Assembly (NCBI GenBank): GCA_016748015.1
Contig: JAAOMT010000011.1
Coordinates: 1-64,000 of the forward strand
Length of the DNA: 64,000 bases
Reading direction: 5' to 3'
Source: Geosiphon pyriformis
Taxonomy: Eukaryota; Glomeromycota; Glomeromycetes; Archaeosporales; Geosiphonaceae
This document shows positions 45,794-57,736 of the stretch, piece after piece (position 1 is the first letter of the stretch; every line of letters starts with the position of its first letter). The notes under the pieces are model-generated. The model ran no database searches, was not told where the DNA came from, and saw only the letters and a program-made list of their open reading frames with translations. Made by a program: the position numbers and the translations under genes.

Positions 45794-46785
45794 CTATTAA
45801 TTAGCATGAAATTACCCTTATAATTCCTATAATTCATTAGTATATTAATATTATTTCAAATTATCATTTATTATTTAATTAATTATCACATATCACGATT
45901 CAATTAAAATAATCTAATTAGTATAACAGAAAGTAAGATAATCAAATTACACAATACCCTGAACTTTGTAACATTCAAAAATTTGCCGAAATTTACAGAA
46001 ATTTGCCGAAATTTATAAGAAATTCGCCGAAATTTACAGAAATTTGCCGAAATTATGAATAGTTTACCCAAATTAATCAATAGTTCAGCAAAATAACTTG
46101 AAGTTCATCAAAATGTATCTTTAGTTTGCTGGAATTTGGGCAAAGAGAAAAAGGGCAAGTTCATAAACTAGTACTACAACAAGTTGTATAAAAGAAGAGT
46201 TTTTCTCTTCTGAAAAATGTATCTTACTTTAGATTTATCTCTTAAAACCGTTCCTATACACACAAAAAGAAATAAATATCAAATAATTCAAAAAACCAAA
46301 TTCTTTAATTATTGTACTTGGAAAATCCCCAAAACCCAACTAACATTTCGAAATTGATTAGCTACCAATTTCAGTAAACTGTTAGTGACTCCAGGCCTGG
46401 ATAGAAAACGTTTCTCTTGACAAAATTCTATTTCTTTTACATTTCTTTTATTTTCTTTTATTTTTCTTATTACAATCATTAGGGTAGCCTACAGACGAGA
46501 TTCCTGTAGAAGAGTTGACTTTCACAGCAAAGTAACTACACATTTTTAGTGAGCTTTCAGATGAGCAATTCCTGAGAAAGAGTTGACGTTTACTACAATG
46601 TAACTACATAAAGTAACTAGCAAGGAATTGGCCATTCTACTTATAAGCCCAGCAGTTCAAATTATAGGAGATAATTTGAAGATAAATTCAGTTATTGGAG
46701 GTTCAGCTACTTCCTGAAAACGTGAATTCACAGTAGATCAACATTACCAACATTTAAGAAAAGAGACCAAAAACCTCCAGTAACA
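45774..46785 (+). repeat. 3' LTR of element C
   Basis: 1,012 bp, TGTTACC...AGTAACA, the same length as the 5' LTR and nearly identical. It keeps more CpG sites in the U3 repeats than the 5' copy. The TATA box is at 46,187-46,194. Confidence 0.95.
45979..46055 (+). repeat. U3 tandem repeats, 3' LTR of C
   Basis: Four ~20-bp units starting at 45,979, 45,999, 46,020 and 46,040, each AAATTTGCCGAAATTTACAG or close to it. The core reads similarly on both strands. Degenerate relatives occur in the A, B and solo LTRs. Confidence 0.85.
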
Positions 46786-47899
46786 ACAGATAACCATCCA
46801 ATCTACTGAGAGCTTGTCTCCAAGCAGCTTTGATCGGAGTTTCTTTTTGTATCCAATTATTAATCAAGATGGTATATTGACACATTTTGTCACATGTCTC
46901 TTCTTTGCCAGATACATCATTCCAGAATCCTTTATCTAGCAGGATCTCACCACAGACAAGACATGGTGTACTGTTCCATTTGCCTTGTCGTTTCGGTTTT
47001 CCGAATTTTTCTATTATATATGGTCTGCAATAGTATTTTATGGTAGTTGGCTATTTTTTGTTGTCTCTAATATATGCGCCCATAGTAAATAACTTCTTTC
47101 CACAATCGACACATATTAGTCTTGGAGGTTGGTAAAATAGATTTCTTTGGTCCAAAGTTACATATCCTATTGATGATAATTGGGGCTCTTCTTCAGCTCT
47201 GCCTTTTCTTTTTTCTTCCCAGGTTGGTGGTGGGGGTAGTTCAGTTTGATAGTCATCCATTCATGAAATCTGATAGGTCTTGATGGTTGGTGGCAGTAGT
47301 GTGTCTTCGAATTCAATAAGGGGTTCCTTGGTACATTGGATTTTAAAGTGTCTGCACATAGCTGAGACTTAGGCATGCTGTCTGTTGAATGTGAGTTGAA
47401 GTTCTTGGGTGTTCCAGTCGAGAGTAGTGTTGACTTTTGACAACCAATTGTTTTCTACTAGAGCTTAATATTAAGTAGCTTCTATGACAAATACTTTGGT
47501 AGGAATCTGAATTCCATTAATTTTGAAGAGGAAGTTGTTAATTTTTCTTATTGGGGTTTTTGTGTTTCCATCTGCCATAATAATCCAGGTGGTAGCAGCA
47601 TGGTCTACTCAGTGACCTAGTTGGTCTATGAGCTGCTTTGTAATTATGCTACCGGCTGATCTACTATTCAGAATTAACTTAATGTTTATTCTTCCAACTC
47701 TGGCATCAGTATATAGGTCTGTTATTGGTTTATCTTGATTGATGGCTGCTCCACTAAAAAGACTATGGGTGTTCAAATTATCAATGTCAAAAAGAAATAT
47801 GGCAGTTAGAGTGGTGTCCTCAGTAATAGTGGCTGGTGGGATGTTGCTTTTTGTTTGCTTGAAAGGTTGGAAGATTTGTTCTACATCTTTTTCTTCCAT
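46786..47899 (-). pseudogene. protease and proximal Cys-rich domain of element D
   Basis: The protease (about 47,460-47,899) has an active site reading LILNSRSAGS: catalytic Asp is Asn and DSG is NSR, so it is dead. A TGA follows QLGH, as in E. The Cys-rich domain (46,786-47,260) shows LICVDCGKKL, KWNSTPCLVCGEIL and CDKMCQYTILINNW, matching E closely. The domain continues at 36,868 after the C insertion, in frame. Confidence 0.85.
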
Positions 47900-48635
47900 A
47901 GGTGTAGATTTATCAAAACCCTGGTCTTCTGTGAGACTAAAATAAGAAGCTTGATTCGAGTATTCAGTTGGTGTTGGTTGAGATTGGGCAGGACCATAAA
48001 GAATTGGTTGAGACAGTTCACTGCTGGTTTGTGCCTAATTGTTGTTGAGATTCCTCCATCCCTGATTATAGTCTATAGCTCGAGGTCTGGGCTGACTATA
48101 AGGAGAAGTTTGATAGTGGGGGATTGCTTGTGTTATTGATGATGGTTAATAATAATTCTGGGGTGGTGGTTGAATATACGGGACTTGTTGTGCATATTGA
48201 GATGGTTGATTTTAAGGTATGGGATATTGGGATATCATGCTTTGCTAATATTTTGGTTGCTGATATTGGTTTCCTTGATTTTGGTCCATGATCTTTTTTC
48301 TGCAGTTCCACACAATGTGTCCAGATTTCTGGCAGTAGTAACAGTTGTAGAGATCAGTTCTCCAAAGTTGTTGCTGTTGTTGACAGTTCTGTTGCTGCAA
48401 GTATCTGTTGTTGTTATTTTCTCTCTGTTGTGGTGGTTGATAGGTTCCTGTAGTTCTGGCTAAGAATCCCTTAATTTTCTGAGTTAGTTTTTCACTCAAT
48501 TGGGTTATTTTTGCATCAATGTCCGAGGTTCTATTAATGGCTAAATTAATGGCTTGAGTATGATTTGCTTCTTGTTCTGCAGACTCAAAATTATAAGTGA
48601 GAGCAATAGTGTCTTGTAAATTGGTCGGATGGTGG
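47900..48635 (-). pseudogene. C-terminal gag with zinc knuckle of element D
   Basis: An intact CCHC knuckle CYYCQKSGHIVWNC lies near 48,310-48,350, preceded by a Gln-rich segment and followed by a Gln/Tyr/Pro-rich linker with several stops. The frame continues at 58,326 on the other side of element E. Confidence 0.85.
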
Positions 48636-49296
48636 TGTTACAGGTGACAAGTTCTGGTGTTGAATTAAATAACAACCCATAACTTGGTGCTCAAAAAGCT
48701 ATTTTCGTTGATGATGTTCTGAAAGTGTTGTATTTGAAAGTTTTGATGGAGTCTTTTGTATAATAGACAGAGATTCAATAGTTGTTTTATTCAAGCTTCC
48801 CAGACTCGCAAGTCTGTTAATTTTTTTCTTGGCTTGGTGGCCAGCAATCCTCTGATAAGTAATCCGTATCTTCTGTACATGTTCTATCTACTCACAAGAG
48901 TCTTTTACCAGACAATTCTTGACGTCAGTAATCAGCACTTTTAATTAATGGGTTAGTGCACAATAACAAAATCACAGAAAATAAAGAAAATAAAGAAATC
49001 TAAAGAAATAAGCCAAGGTGATTTGTAGATTAGTATCCCGTCAATAGCTGTGATCAAGAGTTATTGTTCTAGTGTAGTTAAGTATCAATTACTATCAACA
49101 TGAAGTGTTGATAGTGGAGAGTGGATTGAGATATGAAATAATTATTTATTTGATGATTGTGTTTCTAGACTAAAAATTCTGTGGTATTAATTTCTCTGAG
49201 AGGAATCCTGGAATTCCACATTTACTATATCTACCTCTGATTGGCTAATATCTACTGACTAATAATACTATATTTTCTTATATTCTATGAGTAACA
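48636..49296 (-). repeat. 3' LTR of element E
   Basis: 661 bp, TGTTACA...GAGTAACA. The inner flank is the polypurine tract (minus strand AAAAAGAAGGGAATAA, 49,297-49,312). It contains about 76 bases, near 49,103-49,190, that the 5' copy lacks. Confidence 0.93.
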
Positions 49297-49319
49297 TTAT
49301 TCCCTTCTTTTTAATATTA

Positions 49320-49940
49320 AGCTCCATCAAAATCTAATTCTTTTAATTCTCCCTCTTGAATTATTTCTTGAACTTTTTTTTCGAGTATTACTTATGTTAT
49401 TTGACTTTGTAATTCTTCAAATTGGACATTGGTCATTTTTCCTAATTGATTACTCGTAACTGTATCCATTGCTGTGTTGAGTAAGATTTCTGGTCAGTCT
49501 TGAAATCCTATATATAGCTGGTAAATGGCTCGAGCTTGTGTGGTTAGATTGTTTTTTCTCACAAATTGTTCTAGTTGTCTCAGTATTGTTGTGTCAAATA
49601 ACCATTTTGTTTTGTCAGTGTATAAATTCTGGATATTTATGTGTTGTCCCAAGTAGAAATAACAATAGTTTTTCAGAAATTTTTGCATCCACCAAGTCCA
49701 AGTTTCTCTGATAAGATCTTAGTGTAATCTGACTATTTGTTGTTTGTTTATGGCCAATTTTATTTTGGTCATGATCTTGTTAACAACATTTTCAAGTCTT
49801 TTCTGTGCTTTGTGTTGTGGTATCTTTGCCATATTTTTGTAACAAATGGTTTGTTAATTGATTGTAATTTCTATTTCTTGGTGTTGGATCAATTGAAAGA
49901 GTTGTTGTGCTAGTGAGTGGATGTTGTTGGTTATTTCCAT
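49320..49940 (-). pseudogene. ORF3 of element E, broken
   Basis: A start-like ATG near 49,938 reads MEITNNIHSLAQQLFQLIQH then IEITIN, matching the D and C ORF3 N termini. Later it shows FYLGQHINIQNLYTDK, LEQFVRKNNLTTQ and AIYQLYIGFQDWPEILL-like sequence (the Trp codon is TGA). In-frame stops near 49,720, 49,498 and 49,395 break it. Function unknown. Confidence 0.75.
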
Positions 49941-50019
49941 TTTTCTGGTATCTTTTGTCATATCAACTATGTCTTTATATACTCTTTTGTTGTTTAATTT
50001 TACGTGTTTGGTCTAATAA

Positions 50020-51300
50020 TTATAATTGGTTCCCAGTCTTGTGGAATCTTATTTGGTTGGACTAGTATTCTTTGTACTCCCAGTTGTGGAATGTTATTGG
50101 TAAATGCTGATGCTATTTGGTGATATGGTTTTAATTGATCACCATGTGCTGCTTTGTCTAAAATTCTGTTGTCCAGTCTTAATTTGTAAGCTCCATTTCC
50201 TAGAATTTTTTCTATGTGAAATAGTTCATTCTATTTGGGGTCAAATTTTCCACTCTATTGTTTTTCTGCTTTAGTATAATGTAAAAGTACTTTGTCTTCA
50301 ATCTTGAATTCAACTGGTTTGTCTGGTAGTTGGTTATCATGCCTCTCTTTTTGTTTCTCTTGTGCCTTTTTAATGTTATCAGCTGCTTTTCATCACTTGT
50401 TTTCTAGAGTTTCCATTAAATTATATGTTCTTCTTAGTAACATTTCCTAAGAATTGTCTACAGTTATTGGTTCTGTTGGATAAGTGTTGACTTCTATCTC
50501 AACTGGTAGTGTTGCTGTTCTACTGTATACTAATTCAAATGGTGTTGCTTGTATAGTGTCTTGTTTCATTGTCTGATATGCCAATAATATGGATTGTATA
50601 AACAAATCCCATTTATCTTGGTTTTTTTGGCTGAGTTTTGCTATTGCTTCACATAATGTTCTATTAAATCTTTCAACTAATCCATTGGTTTGTGAATGGT
50701 ATGGTGATGATAGTGGTCTCTTAATTCCGAATCTTTGGCTTAGTTCTGCTAATATTCTATTCACAAAATGAGTTCCTTGGTTTGATAATAGTTCTTTTGG
50801 ACTTCCATGTCGACAAATCAAATCTTGATGGACGAATTCGGCAACAGATTCTGCATCTGCTCTTTGAATTGCTTTTACCTCTGGCCATTTAGTAAGATAG
50901 TCCATAGCTACTGCTATGTATCTGTTTTCTCTGCTGGTGATTATTAATGGTCCAACTAAATCAATTCCAATATAGTCGAATGATTGTCCCACTTTGATTG
51001 GTCTTAATGGTTCACTGAGTCTTGTTTTTTTTTTTCACTGACAAGCATCACAATTTTGTACATATTGTATGATGTCTGGATACATTGATGGCCAATAGTA
51101 TCTCTTTCTGGTTCTTTCTATAGTTGCTTCTTTATGAAAATGTCCTGCAGTTGGATCTGAGTGCATGTTGAACAGTATTGTTTCTTTCTCTGGTTCTGTA
51201 ATTACTCTGGTTAGCTGATCTGAATCTTTTCTATTTTTCCGATAAAGTATATTTTGGTGGGTAATAAAATATTTGGATTGTTGTTTGATCCTCTTTTGTT
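50020..51300 (-). pseudogene. integrase of element E
   Basis: The open core at 50,447-50,992 reads IGIDLVGPL, MDYLTKWPEVKAI, SNQGTHFVN (second catalytic Asp changed to Asn) and NGLVERFN. The zinc region upstream (about 51,030-51,190) has the HCC residues with a short frame break, and the C-terminal region to about 50,020 has stops. Compared with the upstream gag-pol it is one frame off. Confidence 0.87.
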
Positions 51301-51533
51301 CTGGTTGAGATAATTTCTCCTTGAACTGTTAAGTATCTATATAATGTTGAAGTTGTTGATATTTTTGTGTGTTCATCTTTTGTTATATTTTTGTGAGTAT
51401 TGTTTTGGTTTTGTTATATTTTTGGGTTGAAATATCCTTAGATTTGTCTCATTTGTAATAAACCATCAGTATTTCCATTGTCTTTTTCCTTTTTATAATG
51501 TATAGTATAATTATATGATGCAAGTACCATTTT

Positions 51534-53260
51534 TCATCTTGACTGTTTTTCATCTCCAAATTCTTGTTTTTGGAGTGATGTTAATCCTTTGTGATCTGTG
51601 TATACTTCAAACTTCTGGCTTAAGTATTTTTTCCATTTTATGACTGCCCAATATATTGCTAAGTGTTCTTGTTCCGGTGTTCCATAGTTCTTTTTGGCTG
51701 GTGTTAGACCTTGGCTGGCATATGCTACTGGATGTTCTCTGCTGTCTGGTTCTCTCTGAGATAGTACTGCCCCCAATGCTTGGCCAGATGCATCGGTGGT
51801 GATGATAAATGGTTTGCTGTGATCTGAATAGATCAGTACTGGAGCTTAGATGAGCTTTCTTTTCAGAATATCAAAAGCTTCTTGTTGACTTTCTGTCCAT
51901 TTATATTTTGTATTTTTGTTTTGCAGCTGGTTGAGTGGCTGTGCTATCTTGGAGAAGTTCTGAATAAAACATCGATAGTAGTTGGCAAATCCCAAGAATG
52001 ATTTCAGTTCTGTTATATTGGTCAGCACTGGAAAGTTCTTTACTATTTCTATTTTCTCTGGATCCATTTTGATGCCATCTTTGCTGACTATATGTCCCAA
52101 GAATTTTAGTTCTGTCTTGCTGAAGAAGCACTTTGTTGCATTTAACTTTAATCCTGCTCTTTTTAGTCTTTCAAACACTTGTTGAAGATGATAAAAATAA
52201 TCATCAAACATTTTTAAGAATACATTGGTGTCATCCAAGTATACAACTACTGATTTCCATAATAAACCAGTATAAATAATTTCCATTAACCATTGGAAAG
52301 TGGCTGGAGCATTGGTTAAGCCAAATGGCATTACTTCAAATTCGAAATTTCCTTCTCTAGTAGTGAATGCCATCTTTTCTTTGTCGGCTGGATTCATGGC
52401 TACTTGTCAGTAACCACTATCTAAGTCTAATGTTGAGAACCATTTGTTCCTGCCGAAAGCGTCGAATAATTCCTGTATTCATGGAGTTGGATAACTGTCT
52501 CCATGAGTTACATTATTGAGTTTCCTGTAGTCCACACAAAATCGGATTTTTCCATTCTTTTTATAGACCAGTACTACTGGTGACAACTATGAGCTCATTA
52601 ATGGTTGAATTAGCCTATTGTCAAGCATTCAGTTTATCTCTTGACAAATGATCTCATGGCTGGCTAGTGGTACTCTGTATGCTCGCTGTTTGATTGGCAT
52701 TGCATTTCTAGTCTTGATTTAATGTTGGATGATGTCAGTTCTGCCAAATTTGTTTTTGCTGGCAAAGATGTCATTGAAATTGTTGAGTAACATCCTGAGC
52801 TGTATACGTTGTAGTGAGTTTAGATTTCCTATGTTCATTTGTTCCAATTGTTCTGGTTGGAGCAAATAATATTTGTCTTGTCCATAGATTGTTTGTGATG
52901 TGATGTTGACATATTCACAAAGTTGTAGAAAGTCTGGAATGGGGTTTGGTGATTGGTTTTCTATTTCTGTGGTTAAATATCCGATGGTGGTTCCTTCTGG
53001 TATGTTGATAACATTGCCAGTGTTGTTGTAGATGGGAATTTTTATGTGGTTATAGCTTTTGGCTGATATGTGGAGATTGATCAGTCCAATCTCTCCTGAT
53101 TTACAAAGATTTGCTTCAGCTTCAAAAATCTGTTCTTGCTCCTTTTTTTTTCTTTCTATTGCTAGCATATACTGGCTATATGATGGAATAGAAATAGCTT
53201 GACTGGTTGAGATAATTTCTCCTTGGCCAACAATTTCTTCCTCCACCATATTAACTAGTA
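51534..53260 (-). pseudogene. linker, reverse transcriptase and RNase H of element E
   Basis: RT (51,846-52,700) shows VMPFGLTNAPATFQW and the intact catalytic YLDD, then FLGHIVSKDGI and LKSFLGFANYYR. RNase H (51,534-51,776) shows GAVLSQREPDSREHPVAYAS, EQEHLAIYWAV and VYTDHKGL. Stops lie near 52,408, 52,590 and 51,845. The linker above 52,719 aligns with that of D (LNSLQRIQLRMLLNNFNDIF). Confidence 0.88.
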
Positions 53261-53289
53261 TATCTATTCTACTCATTGATTCAAATTCC

Positions 53290-53650
53290 TGTATCTCTCT
53301 TGCTGTTATCGCTAATTCTTCCCTGTTTCCCACTGACACTAATTAAGCTATTTTAACCAGAGATAGGAATATTGCCTGTGTTATCTTTTTGTTTGGCTCT
53401 ATTATATAGGCTTTTTCTGAGTCGTTTTGTAGCATAGCAATGATATTTCCTACATATTCTGTGTCAATTATTCCTCCTCTGATGTTTATCTCTCTTTTTA
53501 CTAAACTACTCCTAGATGCTAATTAAACCATTGTTGTTGCTGAAATTTCCAGTGCTATTTTCAAATCAATGCAGGTGTGCAAATATGATTCCAATTTGAT
53601 GGCATCTTTTCCTGGATATCTCAGATCAAATCTGGCATCAGTATCATGCA
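53290..53650 (-). pseudogene. dUTPase of element E
   Basis: Motif 1 is DARFDLRYPG, motif 2 ASRSSLVKR, motif 3 GIIDTEYVGNI with catalytic Asp and Tyr, and motif 4 KITQAIFL. Motif 5, the flexible GFGSTG arm that closes over the nucleotide, is unrecognisable (EFESMSR). TAA codons follow MV (53,522) and IA (53,342). It is probably inactive even apart from the stops. Confidence 0.82.
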
Positions 53651-54640
53651 CATGTTCTGGCATAATACCTTCATTATTATTGCTAAACCATTTCAGTTTT
53701 TGTTCCTTGGTGAGGTCAAGAAGTGCAATATATTGTTCATAATTTGAGTCGGAATTTGAATCTGAGTTGATATTATTGTCATTGTCATTGCCATTTTGAA
53801 TGAAGCTGGAACCATTATTCTCGTCGTCATTGTTGTTGAAGTTTGAATCAGAATTGAACGATGATTCCAACTCCGATGTGCAGCTGCTGATTGGTTCTTT
53901 CTTTTCGGGGATCATGTAGATCATGCATGGTGGTGGATTGTAAATGAGGTCACAATCATCACAATATTCAAAGTCACTGAAAATTAAACAATGGCAACAC
54001 AGTCTTGTATTCAACTGTGCTAGCCATTGTTCTTGCTTCTCTCTAGTGAGTGCTAAGTTTTGGTAGTGTTCATAGAACTCTTCTGGTTCTAGGGAATTTA
54101 TGACTGGCTCTGTGTCCCAGTCAAGCTTGATGGGTTCTGGTGGGTTGTTCTTGATCTCTCTGATCTCTTCGGGTGTTACTCTTTCTATTTTGGTGATTGC
54201 CATTCTCCAAATTTTGTCATCGTCATGTGGACAACTGTCCAGTCACTGCATGGCTCTTTTTCAAACTGTTTCTATTGGGGTTCCTTTTTTTACCCAGTCG
54301 TTTATTAGAATTGTGTATTGACATGACACGTCACATGTTCCTCTATGTCTTGGAATGTTATTCCATATCTCTTTATCTAGCAAGATCTCCTCACAAACAA
54401 GACAAGGTTGGTTATTCCATTTTTCTTGTCTCTTTGGTTATCCAAAGCATTCAAGTATGCATGAATGACAGTAGAACTTTGTTGCGGTGTGGTATTCCTC
54501 ATTGTCGCCACAACATGCACCCATTGATGACAGTTTCTTGCCACAATCAATGCATACAAGCCTTGGTCATCGATAATCAGATTGTTGTGGAGTGTGGTGG
54601 GTGTAGGAATTATAAATGGTGGCAGTTGGTGGCATTACTT
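53651..54640 (-). pseudogene. Cys-rich domain of element E
   Basis: Paired cysteines LVCIDCGKKL, FYCHSCILECFG, KWNNQPCLVCEEIL and CDVSCQY lie at about 54,300-54,570, and RLCCHC...YCDDCD lies near 53,940-54,010, the same layout as C and D. An Asn/Asp/Ser low-complexity insert (about 53,745-53,890) separates it from the dUTPase. Stops (TGA, TAA) occur. The family is not recognised; zinc binding is inferred. Confidence 0.8.
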
Positions 54641-54935
54641 CTTCCTTTTCTTTTCCTTTTCCTTTATCTTCTTTCTATTCCCAACTTAAGGCTTCTTCTT
54701 GTTCATTGTCAGACCAAGTCAGATTGTCAGTTTCTCAGGTAAATTCGTTTGTTTGCTTTTCTTTCCTGTTGTTGTCCCAAGAGAGTATGGGTGGCAGTTT
54801 ATTGTGCTTTTCATCAGCCCACAATACTTGGTAGGCTTCTCAGGTAGATTTTGGTTTCTCTTTCTTGAAGTTGATTAGTGGTGCAATGGTGTTGGTAGTC
54901 TTGAAGTGGTCACACATTGCTGATATGTGCATGTG

Positions 54936-55330
54936 TCATCTGTTTTGGCTGAGTTGTAGCTTTTGTGTGTTCCAGTCCAGAGTGGCATTCGTCTTGGACA
55001 GCCAGTTATTACCAACTAGAGTTTGGTATTGGGTGGCTTCCATGATGAGTACTTTGATTGGTACTATGATGTCATTAATTTCAATTGGTAAGTCATCGAT
55101 TTCACCAATTGGAGTCTTGGTCACTCCATTAGCTGTGATGATTCTGGCGCTGACAGTTTGATTAACTCAGTGACCTAATTGATCTATGAATTGTCGTGTG
55201 ATGATGCTGTCTGCTGAACCACTGTCAAGAATTAGTTTGATGGGATGGCCATCAATTTTCGCATCAGTGTACATGGCAGTAATTGGCTTTTCTTCTAGTG
55301 CAGCTCCACTGAATAATAGTGTGGTTAACA
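54936..55330 (-). pseudogene. aspartic protease of element E
   Basis: The active site LILDSGSADS has DSG intact (near 55,220-55,240). TGA follows QLGH at about 55,164-55,166, the same position as in D. After that come KTPIGEIDDLP, VLIMEATQYQTLVG and NNWL. The protease lies between the Gag linker and the Cys-rich domain in the shared frame. Confidence 0.85.
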
Positions 55331-55339
55331 GTTCCTTGA

Positions 55340-57674
55340 GTTCAAATGGAAAAATGGCATCCAGAGATTCGTCTTCCGTGATTGTGGCAGATGGAATGTT
55401 GCTGGCTGGTGTTTGTTCGAGTTCCCAGTTGTTGGGTGTGGTGTTTTCTGGAGTAACCAGGAGACTTAAATAGTTTTGGGAATTCGGGTTTTGGGTGGCA
55501 CCTGTACCCAAATTCCGAGAACAGAGTCCTGAGTTTTGGTGAAAAGAGTTGGAAATCAGTTGATGAACAACCATTGCCAATCTCCAATTTTGAGCAATTC
55601 TGGATCTTGGGTTTCCTGATGTCATCATAGCAGAGTTTTGGAGCAGTGTTTGGATTGATGGTTGAGACTGATAAATTATTTAGAACTGTGGCTAATAAAT
55701 TACTAGAGGCTGCTGTTGATAAATTGCTGATGGTTGCAGTTGATAAACTGGAGGTTAATATATTGGTGGTTGATAGATTGGTTGCTGCGTCATTGGCAGA
55801 TAAGTATTTTGATATTGGTCTTGATCTTGATTTGGGTAATGATTCAGAGTTTGGAACTGGCAATTGGGATTTCTGTATTGATTTCCTGATCGTTGGTTGC
55901 TATAAGTATGGCAATTAACTTGAATATGGTCTTGTTTACCACAGTTGTGGCAGACATGTGTTTCTGGCTGCCACGACTGACTAGGTGCTACAAATGATGA
56001 TGGACGTGACTGATTTTGAAAACGATTTATGTTTCCTGAATTATTGTGTCATTGTGGTGGTTGATATATGGCGCAATTGTCAGCTAAGTATCTCTCTAAT
56101 TTCTGATTAATTGACTTACTAAATTGTTTCAATTTGGAATCCAATTCAGATGATCCATTCATAACTAGGTTTACTGCTTGGGCGTGATTGGCTTCTAACT
56201 CAGCTGTTTCAAAATCTCTGGCATGTGTAACTGTGATAAGGAGGTCAACTGGATGCATTGAGCATACTCGCTGAAGGAGGTTACTGTACAAACCTCTAAT
56301 AAATTGGTTCAAAATCTGTGGCACTGTAAAATAGTCAGCTTGAATTGCTTGGATCTGGCACAGGTTTCTATGGAAGCGTCCCAAGTAAGTGGTGACTGCT
56401 TCAGTCTCTTCTTGTTTGATGGTGGTGAAGAGATTAGCTAATTTGTTGATACTATTATTGTTACTGAAATATCTTAAGAATTCCGTCTTGAAGTTGTTAA
56501 AGGTTTGGGGTTTAACAGCTAGACTTTGATATCATGCATCCATGGTGTCTCTTAGAAAGTATGGGATGGCTTGAAGTGCTTGGGCATCATTCCATCTATT
56601 CGCAGTGATGGCTTTCTCTACATCATTCAGCCATACTTGCGTGTCATCCTTTTCACTGGTAAAGTTGTTAAGTTTTGTGATTGGTGCATAGGCCATTGGG
56701 TCTAAGTTGGGTTGTTGTGGTGGCTGTTGAAGCAGTTGTTGTTGTACTGGTTGTTGGGATGGTAGTTGAAATGGCTGCTGTATGGGTTTGGCTATTGGAT
56801 TAATTGGTGGTTGATTGATGACAATTACTGGAGGTAAGTTTTGCTGATTAATTAATTTGGAGTTTGGATTGTTCTGCCTTTGATGATTCAGAGTTTTGAT
56901 TTCTGAATTTTTTAGATTTAGATTTTGCTGAATTTGAATGTTCAAAGTTCCAAATTCCAGGTTTTCAAGGATCAGGTTTTGGTAAGTAAATTTTTGATAT
57001 TCCGATTCTTCTTTCTCTTCTTCTTCAGATAGTTTTCACGGAGTAGTGGTTCCAAAGTCTGGTTGAGATGGTGGTGATCGAATTCCTGATGGTGTAGGTA
57101 ATCATAAGTTAAATTTTTCTAAGTATTCACCATATGGTCTTAGTAAGTCTGTTTTCTCTTGTTTACTTTGAAATGGAAATCTTCCAAATACTAATGTCAC
57201 ATTTGATGTGGATGTGTCTGTAGATGTAATATTAATGGCACTTCTGGGTGTATAGTGGTATGATGGATTAGTTGGAGATTCGACTCTTGTTTTCTTCCAA
57301 GTGGGTGGTTGTATCCTTTTAGGTATTACTGCTGGTGTTTGTAGTTTTTCTTTGCCTTTACTAGCATATATAATTGGATATCTTTGTTGGGTGTGATGTT
57401 CAATTTCTTTGTTGATCTCAGTAATAATAGATGCAAAATTATAATTTGTTGGTAGGTTGGTGTTTTGAATTAATTCTCTATAAAAAGTTTCCCTTGCTGA
57501 TTCCGTATTCACTGGTGTTCCTAACAAAGAGGAAATCTTTTCATTAACATAGAAATTGAAGGCTGATTTGATGGATATATGATTGTGGTTTAATCCCAAG
57601 TATTGATAATAGTGTTGAAATAAAAATTTTGTGAATCCTAAATGGTTTGCTCTTATATTTTTTGATTCTGCCAC
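55340..57674 (-). pseudogene. gag of element E
   Basis: The frame opens at GTG (57,672-57,674) in context AAAGTGGCA and is open upstream only to a TGA, without ATG. It is open for 190 codons. The capsid core lies at about 56,380-56,650 (NRWNDAQALQAIPYFLRDT, RYFSNNN, TYLGRFHRNL). A Pro/Gln-rich segment precedes it (56,700-56,850). The zinc knuckle CHNCGKQDHIQVNC near 55,930-55,970 is intact. Stops near 57,100, 56,530 and 56,048. Confidence 0.87.
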
Positions 57675-57736
57675 TTTTGGATGGTGTTTGTTGGTGCTGG
57701 TTCTCTGTAGGATTATATCTCACAGAGAGCACCAAA

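Larger units (their letters stand above)
36869..46785 (+). mobile_element. Ty3/gypsy element C, near full length
   Basis: The only plus-strand LTR element here and the best preserved: two LTRs of exactly 1,012 bp, PBS, gag, protease, Cys-rich domain, dUTPase, RT, RNase H, integrase, ORF3 and PPT. It is inserted in the Cys-rich domain of D. The flanking four bases are ACGG (36,865-36,868) and ACAG (46,786-46,789), a 4-bp duplication with one CpG-type change. Point stops (TGA, TAG, TAA), a few frame changes and a 108-N gap prevent a full polyprotein. LTR similarity suggests it is young. Confidence 0.95.

Noticed and set aside
45979-46055. CRISPR-like array
   Set aside because: Units are contiguous without unique spacers, lie inside an LTR and the genome is eukaryotic.
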